64,000 nt of DNA from Puccinia triticina (lineage: Eukaryota; Basidiomycota; Pucciniomycetes; Pucciniales; Pucciniaceae). The translations under genes were made by a program, and so were the position numbers. The notes beneath the pieces were generated by a model, which was given only the letters and a program-made list of their open reading frames with translations, did not search any database and was not told the origin of the DNA. The stretch lies in NCBI RefSeq assembly GCF_026914185.1, contig NC_070568.1:6593501-6657500 (forward strand), read 5' to 3'. Each line of letters starts with the position of its first letter. Within the stretch, counting starts at the first letter, position 1. Below are positions 12,548 through 22,873 of the stretch, one piece after another.

Positions 12548-13607
12548 CAACTTCTTGGAGGTATCTTAGGGGCTGAATTTTTCCTCAGAAATAGTCAACA
12601 GCTCTCTCCATTGTCAGGTCCACGGCTAACAGGGTCCTTGCCCAGTCGCTCCAACCCAATATGCTTGCATGGACAGCCAGTAAATTCAGTTGAGCTGACT
12701 TTAGATGGTGGAACATCTAACCAGTACACCTGTGTAAGTCTGCACCCTTTTTATCTCTATCCTGAAACTTCCCTATAGCCTTGGTGAGGACCATGACCTG
12801 AAGACTTTGTGGAAATCAATTTTTATGGAGAAGCCTGAGATTGGTATTACAATCAATCATGAAAGAGAAGAAAGAGGCCCAACTACAGGAAATTCAAGTA
12901 TTCAACCAAACAATGATCCCAAATTAAGCAGGACAGCTATCCTACCAACATCCATCCCGGCTTCCAATCCTTCAAAAGCAGACAGCGGATACCAAGATCC
13001 TGGTCAAAGTAATCAAAAAACAGTGGAATGTCCAATATGTTTATTGGAGCTCGTGGTGGATGATCCCTTACCAGATAATAAAGCTCTGTTGCCTTGTCAG
13101 CACAGCTTCCATCTCAAATGTATTGATGAATGGGAAAGGTGTGGCAAGATTACCTGTCCGCTCTGTCGAGCGCCATTTCGAGCGCCATTAACACAGCCGG
13201 CCGATTCTCTTCCGGTTCAAACTCAACTTCCGGTGAGAAATGCAGACATTCAGCTTCCAGTGACAAGTGTAAGCTTTGATCAGCCTCCAGTGAGAAATGC
13301 AGACATTCAGCTTCCGGGGATAAGTGCAAGCTTTCAGCCTCCGGTGAGAAACACAGGTTTACAGAATCCCAGGCAAATGGGCATGCGAGCACAAGTTCGT
13401 CGCCCGGCTCGCGACATGGACATTGACTACCACAACACTTTCAGTTGCTGGTGCGGGTCCTTCAGCGAATTTGAACATCCGTTTGGAAGGCAAGGTGCCG
13501 ATGTAGATAGGAGTGTTTGTCGCAGGATTTCTTGGTTGATCATGTTCATTGTTGTGGGTTTCGTTATAACTGGTCTGGTGTGTAGGTCAGTATTGAAATC
13601 CGTTTAA
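12548..13607 (+). CDS. RING-H2 finger protein, diverged paralogue, probably N-truncated
   Basis: Two exons are supported: 12548-12733 (186 bp, same length as its counterpart at 6363-6548) and 12789-13607, with a 55-bp intron. The second exon encodes a RING-H2 finger (CPIC, then CQHSFHLKC, then CPLC) about a quarter of the way in. Three tandem copies of a roughly 22-residue unit starting PVRNADIQLP or PVRNTGLQNP follow, and a C-terminal hydrophobic helix (ISWLIMFIVVGFVITGLVC) lies close to the end. The expected role is a membrane-bound ubiquitin ligase. The exon that should precede it (about 12365-12440, by similarity to 6657-6754) contains TAG and TAA in frame. The gene therefore either starts later, uses another first exon, or is decaying. 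The RING residues are intact. Confidence 0.65.
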
Positions 13608-14271
13608 GGTGGCCAAAATTATCCAGCCAAATAAACCTAGTTTCAACTGATTCCCTTTTTACATTTTTCTTCTTCTGAAATGAGAAGATAAGCTGGTTAG
13701 ACATCCTTTACTGGTATCCAACCCTGAGGGAAGCATTCCATTCATGCAGATAGGCTGTCATGATGTTGGATTCCAAGGGGGGAGTTCACTATTGTTTTGA
13801 TGCTCTGTCTCTCATCAATCACTTATGTTCCATTCTCCCCACCAAATTCATCACCTTTTTATTCTGGGGTATTTTCTTCTTCTGTATCCTTTTCATCTCT
13901 CTCAATCATCTAGACAAGGTAAAGAAGTATTTTATCAGAAAGAGACTGAATGTTTCATAGAGTTATTTAAAATCACCACACCAATTTATACTGTCTGTGG
14001 ACTCCACTTTTTTGATCCATTGCAAACTTTCTTTATGACTAGGATCTCAAGGCAGCTGTGCTACTGCTTGTCACAGGAGATTTTCCCACTCTGCCACATG
14101 TTGATTCCCACCAAATCAGCTCCAACCCTCCCAAAAATTAATGGGTCAAGGGTTAAAATGTCACTTCACACAGTCATCCACCTCATGCCAAATGAAATCA
14201 ATCTGAAAATTAAGCAATTTGGCCACAAGTGATGCTATCAAATCATAGATAATAGCAGGTATTTTTTTCAA
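13608..14271. other. Intergenic, AT-rich
   Basis: Only short unrecognised frames. A 35-bp phrase ending in atagcaggtatt occurs at about 14232-14263 and again, diverged, at about 14487-14517, on either side of the MITE at 14272. Confidence 0.4.
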
Positions 14272-14403
14272 GGCCCCGTTTGGCTGCCATAAGTGGTCAA
14301 ATTTATGACGCGCAACCCAAAGGTTGACCCTTGTTGCCACCAAGGCGTCGCGTGTCATAAACTCAACCATTTATGATGTATAACGTGGCAGCCAAACGGG
14401 GCC
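14272..14403. mobile_element. 132-bp MITE with perfect 18-bp inverted ends
   Basis: The ends GGCCCCGTTTGGCTGCCA and its exact reverse complement bound the element. Termini of the GGSSCNGTTTGG type are common in PIF/Harbinger (Tourist-like) MITEs. The flanks are tttcaa and aaagtc, so no clean 3-bp target duplication can be set. The inner part is also partly inverted (catttatg near both ends). It is non-coding and would fold as a hairpin. Confidence 0.85.
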
Positions 14404-16017
14404 AAAGTCTTGAACCAGATATTGAAACAAGAGTTAAGTGGGAAACAGTCCAATTTGTGCTAAGGTCAAATTCTGCTGACAAGTAGTGATACAGAATCAT
14501 AGATCATAGCAGGTATTGAGTCAACTGAGAATTAAACTTTTTGCAAAAAAAAAAAACACATTTTCATTCATCTTTATTCACTCTGTCTGCAAAAGAAGCA
14601 TCATAAGTTGTTTTTTAGTGGACTCAAGCTTGTTTCATTGTCAGTTAACATGGAGTATGTGAAGGAAACAGTTGTGTTGTGCACCTTATTCCTAATTTTC
14701 ACAAGTGAGAGCCTAATTAGGCCAAGGAGTGAAAGCGGTAAAACCTGGAGAATCCTTCCAAGGGCTGCAGGAAAAGGAAGAATCATTGCTGGTGTGGTGT
14801 TTTATATGGGAATTGGTTGGTGGAATGTCCACTGGTTGGAATGCATGTGCAGCTGATCTCATTGTGCATTTGTTGACATAAGCACTGAGAGGCAATGTCA
14901 AAAAGCCTGGGGAAAAGCAGACACAAGGGACAACTCGTGGATTAAGGGGTTGTATCAGAAGCTAAACCAGATAGTAAAGCAGAGTGGGGGGCTAGAACTG
15001 CAATCTGGTGGAGCAAAGGCATAGAAAATAGCAGTGGTGTGGCAGCTGGAGTGGGGATTACTAGGTGGTGGAACTGGGGTGGAGGCACCAGTGAGAGACT
15101 GAATGTTGAGGGCTGGCCAGAGGATGTGTGAGTTCAAGCATTGGATAGGAGTGGGGCCTAGGAGCCTAGCATGCGGTTGTTGTGCTGAGCTGGTGGATTA
15201 GTTCAGGATTGTGCTATGGTGCGTATTCCTGTGGGAATGGAAGTTGAAAAGTGTGTAGGGCAGGAAGGGGAAGAGAGGGGATTCTTTCTCTTCTTTTTCT
15301 CATCATTTGAATTACTACTCATCTCATTGTATTTACACTTACAGACAGTACAGAGAGTATCAAGAGAGTTTTACATGTTACACTTATTCTTACTTGCTGT
15401 TGTGGAATTGTGCTTAAAAAGTGCAGAGCTTATCACCTGCAGACTGTTACACTAAAGATCAGAATCATTGCAGAGCTCTGAAGATTAGCGGAACATAGTG
15501 GTAAAGAGCTGACATCATCAGTGATCACTCAGCAGTGCACATACTTGAAAAGAGGTGGACTCGTCATTTCTTACCAGGACCAGCCTTTATTTCTACACCA
15601 GATATTTGTCTGATCAAAGTTTATTGCCCTTTACTGCAACCATGTGGAGTGAGGACAGTTACCCTTTTATTGGGGAGAAAGTGAACAAAGAGTAGAATTT
15701 AACATTGAACTTACATCAGATCACATTTTGTAAGAAATCACAGCCTGGAACCTTCCAGAGACTCAATGTTGTAACTACTGAGCTAACTGCCTTTGGTTTT
15801 CCCTGGAAAAAAAACAATGAACTTCCGCTATCCACTAAAATAGCAGATAGCGTAGCAAATCTTCATTTCCGCTGAGCTGTTGCTAATTGCCCTGGGTGGT
15901 GTGGTGATTTATATTGAAGAGTGTAAGAATATGTCCACTCATCAATTGCAATGGCGGGAATGCACATGCAGCTGAGCTCAGTGTGCATCTGGAAGCACCC
16001 CTGGGCCCCCTCTAGTG
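14404..16017. other. Intergenic; contains one copy of a diverged dispersed repeat
   Basis: About 15170-15540 resembles 30150-30565: both read through TTTCTCTTCT-rich text, then gagagttttatg-like, gtgcagagctt, ttacactaaagatcag, ctgaagattagc and gaacatag phrases in the same order. The rest holds only short frames without recognised domains. Confidence 0.5.
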
Positions 16018-16845
16018 TGGAAGTTACACCTCATGGACACCTATCACACGGCCAGCCCCAGTAACCCAGCTGTCACCTGCCTCAACCCAAGTTTCACAAT
16101 AGTACACTTATAAATATCACAGGATACAAACATACATCTCCCTGCCAGGCTACACTCATTACATATTAGCGAAATACACTCCTTTATCTACATAGTATGA
16201 CACCATTCACACTGTTTCTGCAGCCTCAGACTTTGTGTATACACTAATTACCCCTGTATGACAGCTCATGCAATCTACTGTCACCTTTTGCATGTGTTAG
16301 AATGTTCTGTTGTATATTCTGACATCATGTATGCACCCCTGGCATGTTTAGAATGTTTTGCTGTATATGCTGACACCATTCATGCACCCCTGAGGGGTTA
16401 TGAAATAATTTGTATCTACTCCCACCAGCTAAAATCCCTCACCTTGTTGTCTAGATTAGCTGAAACCCTAACCCGCAAGCCCCTCTGGGGCTCCACTTTT
16501 TTCTATAAAATGAGCTCTCTCCACCTCCAGTGGTCTGCTCCCCAGTTCCTCACACAGAACTCACAAGTCACCCAACACTCATCCACACTCAAATCCTAAC
16601 ACCTTTATAACAGAAATTCAACCCTTATAATAAAGGAATTCAACCCTTATAACATAGTCATTAAAACACTTACATGTTGCAAGTCAAACAGATTTCATCT
16701 AGAACAGACCAGACCTATCACTTAATAAAAATTGCGCAGAGCTTGGTGGGTCTTGTTGACTGATAACAGAAGGGTAGAGCTTGCAACTCCATCATACCCT
16801 TTGAAATTCAGCAAAAGGGTTTCATTACCACTGTTGATTCTTACA
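16018..16845 (+). repeat. LTR-like repeat, copy A (probable solo LTR)
   Basis: It starts TGGAAGTTACACCTC and ends GATTCTTACA. A TATA-like TTCTATAAAATG lies at about 16500 and an AATAAAAATT signal at about 16725, both in plus orientation as expected for an LTR promoter and polyadenylation region. The same start, core (including ATAAAAGGAGCTC) and end are found in the second copy at 23513-29846 once its insertions are removed. The two lengths then agree at about 810-830 bp. No internal region or target duplication is visible, so calling it a solo LTR is inference. Confidence 0.6.
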
Positions 16846-16970
16846 ACGGAAAGCATGGATAAAACACTATGTGCATTGCGGACCACGGAATTTGGATTGG
16901 GTGGTGGACCGGAGTGGAGGGCAAGAGCTGGACCAATTCTACTTTTGAAATTACTCAGGTGAAAAGAATT

Positions 16971-17383
16971 GTGTGTTGTGGGATTTGAACCCACGACCTG
17001 CTACATTCATGAGAGCTGCTCTTATACCACTGACACCACATGCAAACAGGTGACGATTTGAAATAATTGTCATCATGGGGATTGTTGCGGGGGTTGATTC
17101 CAAATTGGTGACACCCGCGCAACATGCCAAAATAAAATTGTCTTGCGGGGAATATGAGGGGACAACTGGGCTGACGCTGCGGGTCTCATTTGCCCTATAA
17201 ATCAACGGCGCGCAACATGCCAACTGTCGCTGTGCCGGGGCCAGCTGACGATCTGCTTGTTTCATGTTGATTGAGCTGTCACGCGGGTGTCACCAACCCG
17301 CAATGGAGCCAGCGCGCAAATCCCCATGATGACAATTGCTTGAAATCGTCACCTGTTTGCATCTGGTGTGAGCTAAACACACA
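16971..17383 (-). other. tRNA-like unit 1, split by a MITE
   Basis: Parts 16971-17033 and 17369-17383, read on the minus strand, have tRNA-like boxes. The A-box-like part reads TAGCTCAGTGGTATA across the insertion, and the B box is GGTTCAAATCC. There is a perfect T stem (GTGGG/CCCAC), a 7-bp acceptor stem (GTGTGTT/AACACAC) and a TTTT terminator shortly downstream. The anticodon arm does not form a standard loop, because position 33 is not T. This is probably a tRNA-derived repeat or pseudo-tRNA, not a working tRNA gene. About 20 bp on one side and over 60 bp on the other are shared with unit 2. Confidence 0.7.
17034..17368. mobile_element. CACTA-like MITE inside tRNA-like unit 1
   Basis: Termini CACCACATGCAAACAGGTGA and, inverted from the right, CACCAGATGCAAACAGGTGA continue as a nearly 48-bp inverted repeat. 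A 3-bp duplication TGA (17031-17033 and 17369-17371) flanks it. The uninterrupted site survives in unit 2 (ccactgagctaaac), which fixes the boundaries exactly. CAC ends with 3-bp duplications fit the CACTA/EnSpm group. It has no transposase. Confidence 0.85.
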
Positions 17384-17696
17384 GTTGGTCTTGCTGGTGA
17401 TTTTTGGATATTAAATCATATAGCTTGGCCACTCAAATGGGGCTTGAAGCGTATATTCCAACACACCCCCTTGCTTCATGCACCATGAACAAACTATGAA
17501 TATTGCATATGCAAATCATGTATGTTTGTCATGCATCATAGATAATGATTAATGCATAAAAATTATAAAATTTAATATTGCATATGCATATGGAAGCATG
17601 AATATCAAGTATTCACAGGGTTTAGCCAACTTTAATTCAATTCACTGAGAGCATCCGTACTGATAATGTGTTGAAATTACTCAGGTGAAAAGAAAT

Positions 17697-17770
17697 GTGT
17701 GTTGTGGGATTTGAACCCACAACCTTCTATGTTCATGAGAGCTTCTCTTATACCACTGAGCTAAACACAC
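17697..17770 (-). other. tRNA-like unit 2
   Basis: Reads on the minus strand as a continuous tRNA-like sequence: acceptor GTGTGTT pairing with AACACAC, A-box-like TAGCTCAGTGGTATA, T arm GTGGG-TTCAAAT-CCCAC with B box. The D stem has one mismatch and the anticodon stem is poor. A run of TTTC/TTTT just downstream could end polymerase III transcription. It is probably a tRNA-derived SINE-like unit. Both units continue upstream (plus-strand right) into shared text ending tatattccaac. Confidence 0.7.
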
Positions 17771-17771
17771 A

Positions 17772-17927
17772 CACTACGGGCAAATAGGTGTCGTTGCGGC
17801 CCGCAGCGTCACCTGACGTTGCATTTGGGGTCGCGGCCGCAGTGACTGCGCCTACTTGCGCAGTCACGCGGGCTTGCAACGACAGGGTGACGCTGCATCC
17901 CGCAGCGACAGCTACATGCCTGTAGTG
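17772..17927. mobile_element. 156-bp CACTA MITE next to tRNA-like unit 2
   Basis: Termini CACTACGGGCAAATAG and, inverted from the right, CACTACAGGCATGTAG, with 3-bp duplication ACA (17769-17771 and 17928-17930). The empty site is present in unit 1 (ctaaacacacagttgg at about 17374-17389). The inside is strongly self-complementary (GTGACTGCGC...GCGCAGTCAC at about 17840-17870). It lies exactly at the 5' edge of the tRNA-like unit. Confidence 0.85.
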
Positions 17928-18120
17928 ACAGTTGGTCTTGCCGGTGATTTTTGGGAATTAGATCATATAGCTTGGCCACTCAAATGGGGCTTGAAGCATA
18001 TTGTGAAGCCCCCGCGTGCCGCAAGGTTTCACAAGAGGAATAACAGAAACCCCATCCGGCCACGTATATCTTGTAGCTCTCACTTCCCCCTCCTAGCCGG
18101 CAGAGATCACCGCAACCATA

Positions 18121-20382
18121 CACGGCGGGGGTGCTTCCTGGCCCGCGCGTTTGTGGAGACGACGGGATCACTGGCTCTGTGAAATCCACGTGGATTTCAC
18201 TGCTCCCCCCGTTGTCTCCACCCTCCCGTGGAAAATGCGTGGAGACAACGGGAAAGCCCGTCGTCTCCACCCGCCTGTGATTTTCCCGTCATTCCGATGG
18301 GGAGAATCACGACGAATCCACGGCTCCCTCAGGGATCCCAGTGGAAACTGTCCCCGTGAGTTCCTCGTCGTTCTCAACGACAAGGAACCCACGAATGCCC
18401 TTGCATTGCCGGTGTTAGGGTTATTTCAGTGATATCGGCTGGCTCGTGTGCGTTTTGAGGACACTCAACGGCTCCCAAGGGAAGTGACGACTTTATCCCC
18501 AGCCCCGCCACCCCGCCCTCTGACCCTTCAGTCCCACTTCTTCACGGCCCCTGGAGGCTCACCTTCACACTATCAACCCCACACCTTTCTTCCCACCCAC
18601 CATGGCCGCCCCTTGCCCCTCCTCCTCCTGGGCCTCAGCTGGATCCGGCAAGCGTGCGGGCAGCAAATAACGATTGAGTCGCCGGCGAACGGCGCCGTCC
18701 TGCGTCTGGGGCAGTGGGCCGACATCGTCCTCAGCTAACGTGTGAGTCCCCCCCGGGCGCTGATTAAACGCGCTAGCTTTATAAGTATCATTCGCAGCTG
18801 GCCTGCTCATCCTGGTCGTTCCTTTCCTTACTCTCGCCTTCCCCGCCGCCATCGACTGCCGCCTGGAGCGGCGACCCCTCATTCATCAAAATACTGAAAT
18901 CATGCCCACCATTGGCTCTGGAACTCGGGCAGATTGTACCAGAAAAGCTGCTCGAATAGCGACATCTATCTAGTTCCGCGCCGCAGAAGACTACCGACAA
19001 CGTAGCCGAGATGTCTCAACACGCTGCAAGCCAGCGCCGTTCCAGACAGCAAGCTGGGAGAGGGATCCCGCAAACTGTGTCTCAGCTCACTGCCGGCATA
19101 TCGTCCACCTCCTTCTTCACGCCTGCTCCATCCCCAGCGGAGCCCACTGGCAGTGGTCCGGCTGCAACTCCTCCACGCGGGGACGGCCAGGCTGCTCCTC
19201 CACTCACCCCCGATGCTCGCCCTTCAACACCTACGGCTCCGGCCGTCCCTTCCGCTCTCCCTCCCCCGGCCCCTCTCCAACACCCTTGGCAACCAATGCT
19301 CCAGCTACCCGTGCGCCCGCTTCCCTGCCCTCCACTTCGCCCCAAAAGGCCCCGAGCTCTGAGCCAATCATCGACGTGCCCGGGGTAAACAATCACACCA
19401 TCTCAGCAGGAAGCACGCTTCCCCCAAACCCTCCAATCAGCTCCTCGCCCCAACTGTCTGCACCGCCCCTGCCGATCACTCACTCGCCAGGCCGCGATTT
19501 CGAGTCGCAATCCTCAGCCCACCATCTGATCCCCCCCAATCTCATCGAAGCCCTGGCTGTCGTCGGAGTCATCTTGGCTCTACTGTTCGGCGGGATTCTG
19601 TTCTGTTACCTCAAAGTGAAAAGGAGACAGAGGAAGACCAAAGTACTGGATGAAGGCTCGGCAGAATCCGACTCTGGGACGGCCGCCAATATCCTCCAGC
19701 TTGCGCGAAGCCTCTCGCTGTCTAGTAGTACCGATTCTAGGCGGGTCCCGGCCTGGCCAATCGACAAAAAATCAATCAAGATCAAGAAGGATCGTACGCA
19801 TACTCAGAGCTTTCCGCCGGGACCTCCACCTGAAATCCATGAAATTCCTTTCTGCCTGTATTTCCTGATCATTTGTGCTCTCACACTCTTAACTTGTTTT
19901 CTTGTTGTTTTTCCCCACTCGTTTTGTCTGGCATATTATTGTTTTTATTTTATTTTTACTTTGTTTATTTACATTCCACAGCTACTTGATATGCAATGCA
20001 GTTGTGGTACCCTGGTGGTACCACATTCTGCAATATTACCCGCGGTTTTGATCCGCTCCGCCCCCCCCCCCCCCCGGGTTACCTAACCAAACCACATCTT
20101 GTGGGCCCGACCCGCGCGTGGGTATCACGGCGAGTCCTCGGGGAGTCCACGTTTGAAGGACCCGTGATCCACCCGTGGGCCCGACATTCACGTCGGGATC
20201 ACAGGGAATCCACGGGGATTCCACACGATTGGGAAATCTGCCGTGGAATCCACGGGTGATCCTCCCGGTGGTGATCCCGTGATTCCCTGGACCAAAAGCC
20301 GCTGGTCCGACCTCGCGCGCGGCTACCACGTGGAGTCCTTGTGGATTCCGCGTGATTTCCCCGTGGACGGACTCCCCGGGTG
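18121..20382. mobile_element. 2.26-kb TIR element (family CACGG), member 1, carrying a gene fragment
   Basis: Termini CACGGCGGGGGT and, inverted from the right, CACCCGGGGAGT, with target duplication TA (18119-18120 and 20383-20384). The intact 3' LTR of the host retrotransposon gives the empty site, so the boundaries are exact. It lacks any recognisable transposase. The left 150 bp carry GTGGAGACGACGG-like repeats in both orientations. The right 250 bp are rich in GTGGAATCCACGG-like motifs. Two relatives lie at 25059-25785 and 27168-29155. CAC ends suggest CACTA, while TA duplication suggests Tc1/mariner; the superfamily is open. Confidence 0.92.
18448..20086 (+). pseudogene. Captured single-pass membrane protein gene fragment
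   Basis: Within the TIR element, three plus-strand frames read like parts of one host gene. 18448-18738 ends with a signal-peptide-like leucine run (PLPLLLLGLSW) followed by ITIESPANGAVLRLGQ, an extracellular start resembling fungal Kre9/Knh1-type N-termini. 19011-19388 and 19286-20086 are a Ser/Thr/Pro-rich stalk in two overlapping frames. They are followed by a clear transmembrane helix (VVGVILALLFGGILFCYL), basic stop-transfer residues (KVKRRQRK) and a Ser-rich tail. The layout is that of a type I wall-sensor-like protein. Frame changes and a stop after IVLS show it is not an intact gene, though unrecognised introns could explain part. The name is not established. Confidence 0.5.
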
Positions 20383-20909
20383 TATCTCTCCCGGCTAGGT
20401 AAGCCGTCTTCTTCCTTTTCCCTTCCTCTCTACTTAGTACTTGTTTGTTTCTCTCCCCAGTTGTTCATGTATTTACTGAGAGATCACCGCGACCATATCT
20501 CTCCCAGCTAGCTCCTTGATTCTTTGCAATTACAGCCCCCCCCCCCCCCCGTGAACTAGAACTTCGCCTCGAGGTTCCCTCCCCGTGCCCCACTCGACGA
20601 ACAGTGAAGGACTCCCAACTGGAGTCCTTACACTTTTTTTTTCTAGTTCCACCCTTTCGCCGACTCCTTGATTTGGCGAGCAAATTTTTTTTTGATTACA
20701 ACTGCTTTCTCACTGCTCACTGCCCACTGCCCCTCATCCGACTGCTCACTGCCCAACCTCCACTGCCACCATCCACTGAACAACCGACTGAACCGCTCAC
20801 TGCCCCACTGAACCTTCCCACTGCCCCATTGAGCCCCCACCGCCTCCACTGAATCCTTGCTGCCCAACGGTCCTATGTCCCGGCAACGCCTCAACAAGCT
20901 CTTGACTGC

Positions 20910-22870
20910 ATGAGCACCCGTCAATCAAACACTGACCCACTTCTCCCGCTCCAAGACCCGGAACAACTCGCCCGGGAGATCAGACGTCGAGCCCGCATAG
21001 AAGCCGCCCTAGCCGCACCCGCTGCCATCAGCGTCCCCTCACCCGACATCCCCAGCATCAACTCAATGCAGAATCCACCACCCAACCCGCAAGGCTCCGC
21101 CGGCAAGCAAACAGAACCGGCGGAAATGTCAAACAGCGACCTCATCCAGGCCATCCTGGTCCTCCAACAGAACACCGCCAAGCAACTTCTTGCGGCCCAG
21201 GAGGCGGCGCAAGCTGCACAAGCACAGACCCGAGCCGAACTGAAAGCGGTCCAAGCCCAGGCCCGAGCCGATGTGAAAGCCGCACTTGACGCCTGGAGTA
21301 AGAACACTGGCCCAAAAATCGAAGGCTCTCCATCCCCGCAAACTGCGCCGGGCCAAATCGACTTACAACGGTTCAAAATCTTGGACGGCCCTTTGTTCAA
21401 GGGGCCGTTCCAAGACCTTGAGGTATTCCTTTGTTGGATCCAAGGCGTACAAATCTTTTTCACCGCCAAAGCGGTGACACACGTGGATGACAAGCAGATC
21501 ATCATTGGTGGACTCATTGTGGAAACAAACCTTCTCTCTTTTTATGCAAACAAGGCCGCCAAGTTCGAAGGGAATTCCTGGGAGGAATTCAGAAAACGCC
21601 TCTTTGAATTTGCGCTCCCGGTCGAATGGAAGACCGCCCTTAAACGTGATATCGCCCAACTGAAGATGTCAGAATCGGAAATGTTCTTGGAATTCAGTAC
21701 TCAAGCACGCACATTACAAAGCCTGGTAAACTTTGACGCTCACACTCAAGACAACCACGCATTGGCCAAAGCGGTCACCTTTGGCCTTCCGGAGGCTCTC
21801 CAAGCAAAGATTGACGACCATCAGGTCCTCCAGTCAGCCAACTTCAAGTACGGCGAGTTCGAAAGCCGTACCAGTGGATTCTACACAAATCTGGTTAAAA
21901 CCTCCGTCCTGCGCCTCCGTCGAACAGCGTACACTGCCAATGGGACCAACCGCACAATTGACACGGTCTGGCGCCTCCACGCGTACCTAGACAGCCTTGG
22001 CCTCTGCCATTTCTGCAAAAAGCATTGCGGCAGCGCACCGAGATCCTGCCCGAACACAATGGACAAGAGTCGGGTGGATATCCCAGCGTCTTTTGTCACC
22101 CCCCCAAAACCAGCAGACTACATCCCACCGGTGGCATGGTCGGCGAAGAACCAGCCGACCACGAAAACCGGACAACAAACTGCAGGACGACCAACTGGCT
22201 GACCCGCTGGTGTCGCCGGCCTCTCAAACAAAGCACCCAACCTAGACAAGCTCTCAGCGGCCTGCCTCACCCTAGTTGACGGTGAAGTACAGGCCTTGTC
22301 CCTGAACTACATTGACACGCAAGAAGTGGTCACCGCCGACGCCCAAGCCGCCGCAATGGCGGGCGACCCAGATGCCATTGATCAATTAACCTGTTTGGCA
22401 GCTACGCAAGACAACGAATTCATCCCTGAAGACCCCCACTTTAACAAGGCTTCCCTCTTAGACTTCTGCCACAATCTGCCCAAACCAAGGGAAGCCAAGT
22501 ACGTACCCTCCCCCGCTCGCAATGTCCATCGATTGCACAAGGGGCGTTGCTTACGGGGACCCCCACTTGCAGTGCCGACATTGAAAGCTTGGTCCATCCT
22601 GCCCAAGAAGATCTCCTTTCCCTCTGAAGGCCTTGTCAGGACTGTCACTCCTACCGCACCACCACCGTCAGATTATCCTCCCCGGCCAAGATTCGATTCT
22701 GTATTCTCCCCGCGACCAATCCCAGTCACCATCCCAAACCCGGCCTTCTGTGAACCTCATCTTGTTCTTCCACATCAATTGCGAAACGCGGAACTTGCTC
22801 CCCGACCTTCCCCCACGCAATCGACTACAACTTGGAGAGATCCCCCCCCTCATTTTTTTATAGGGGGGAA
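20910..22870 (+). CDS. Gag polyprotein of the LTR element, with in-frame TGA
   Basis: The open part 20910-22202 encodes 430 residues. After a TGA at 22200-22202 the same frame runs on to about 22870 into the purine tract. The N-terminal third is Ala/Gln-rich (coiled-coil-like, about residues 70-135). The central part (about 150-320) resembles Ty3/gypsy capsid (FLCWIQGVQIFF, WEEFRKRLFEFALP, FLEFSTQARTLQS). A Cys/His cluster CHFCKKHCGSAPRSC follows at about 370. Gag packages the element RNA into virus-like particles. The TGA sits in GGC-TGA-CCC, one C-to-T step from CGA at a CpG. Absence of pol makes the element dependent on another copy. Confidence 0.8.
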
Positions 22871-22873
22871 GAC

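Larger units (their letters stand above)
18002..20632 (+). repeat. 5' LTR, interrupted
   Basis: Parts 18002-18120 and 20385-20632 align with the 3' LTR at 22874-23225. Removing the insert and one TA leaves 367 bp against 352 bp in the 3' copy. The difference lies in a poly-C run (16 against 7) and a short T/G-rich indel. Several C/T and G/A differences separate the two LTRs, for example gtgccgcaag against gcgccgcgag. Confidence 0.9.

Noticed and set aside
16971..17770. Calling the tRNA-like units functional tRNA genes
   Set aside because: The anticodon arm has mismatches and lacks T33 in both copies, so no anticodon can be assigned.
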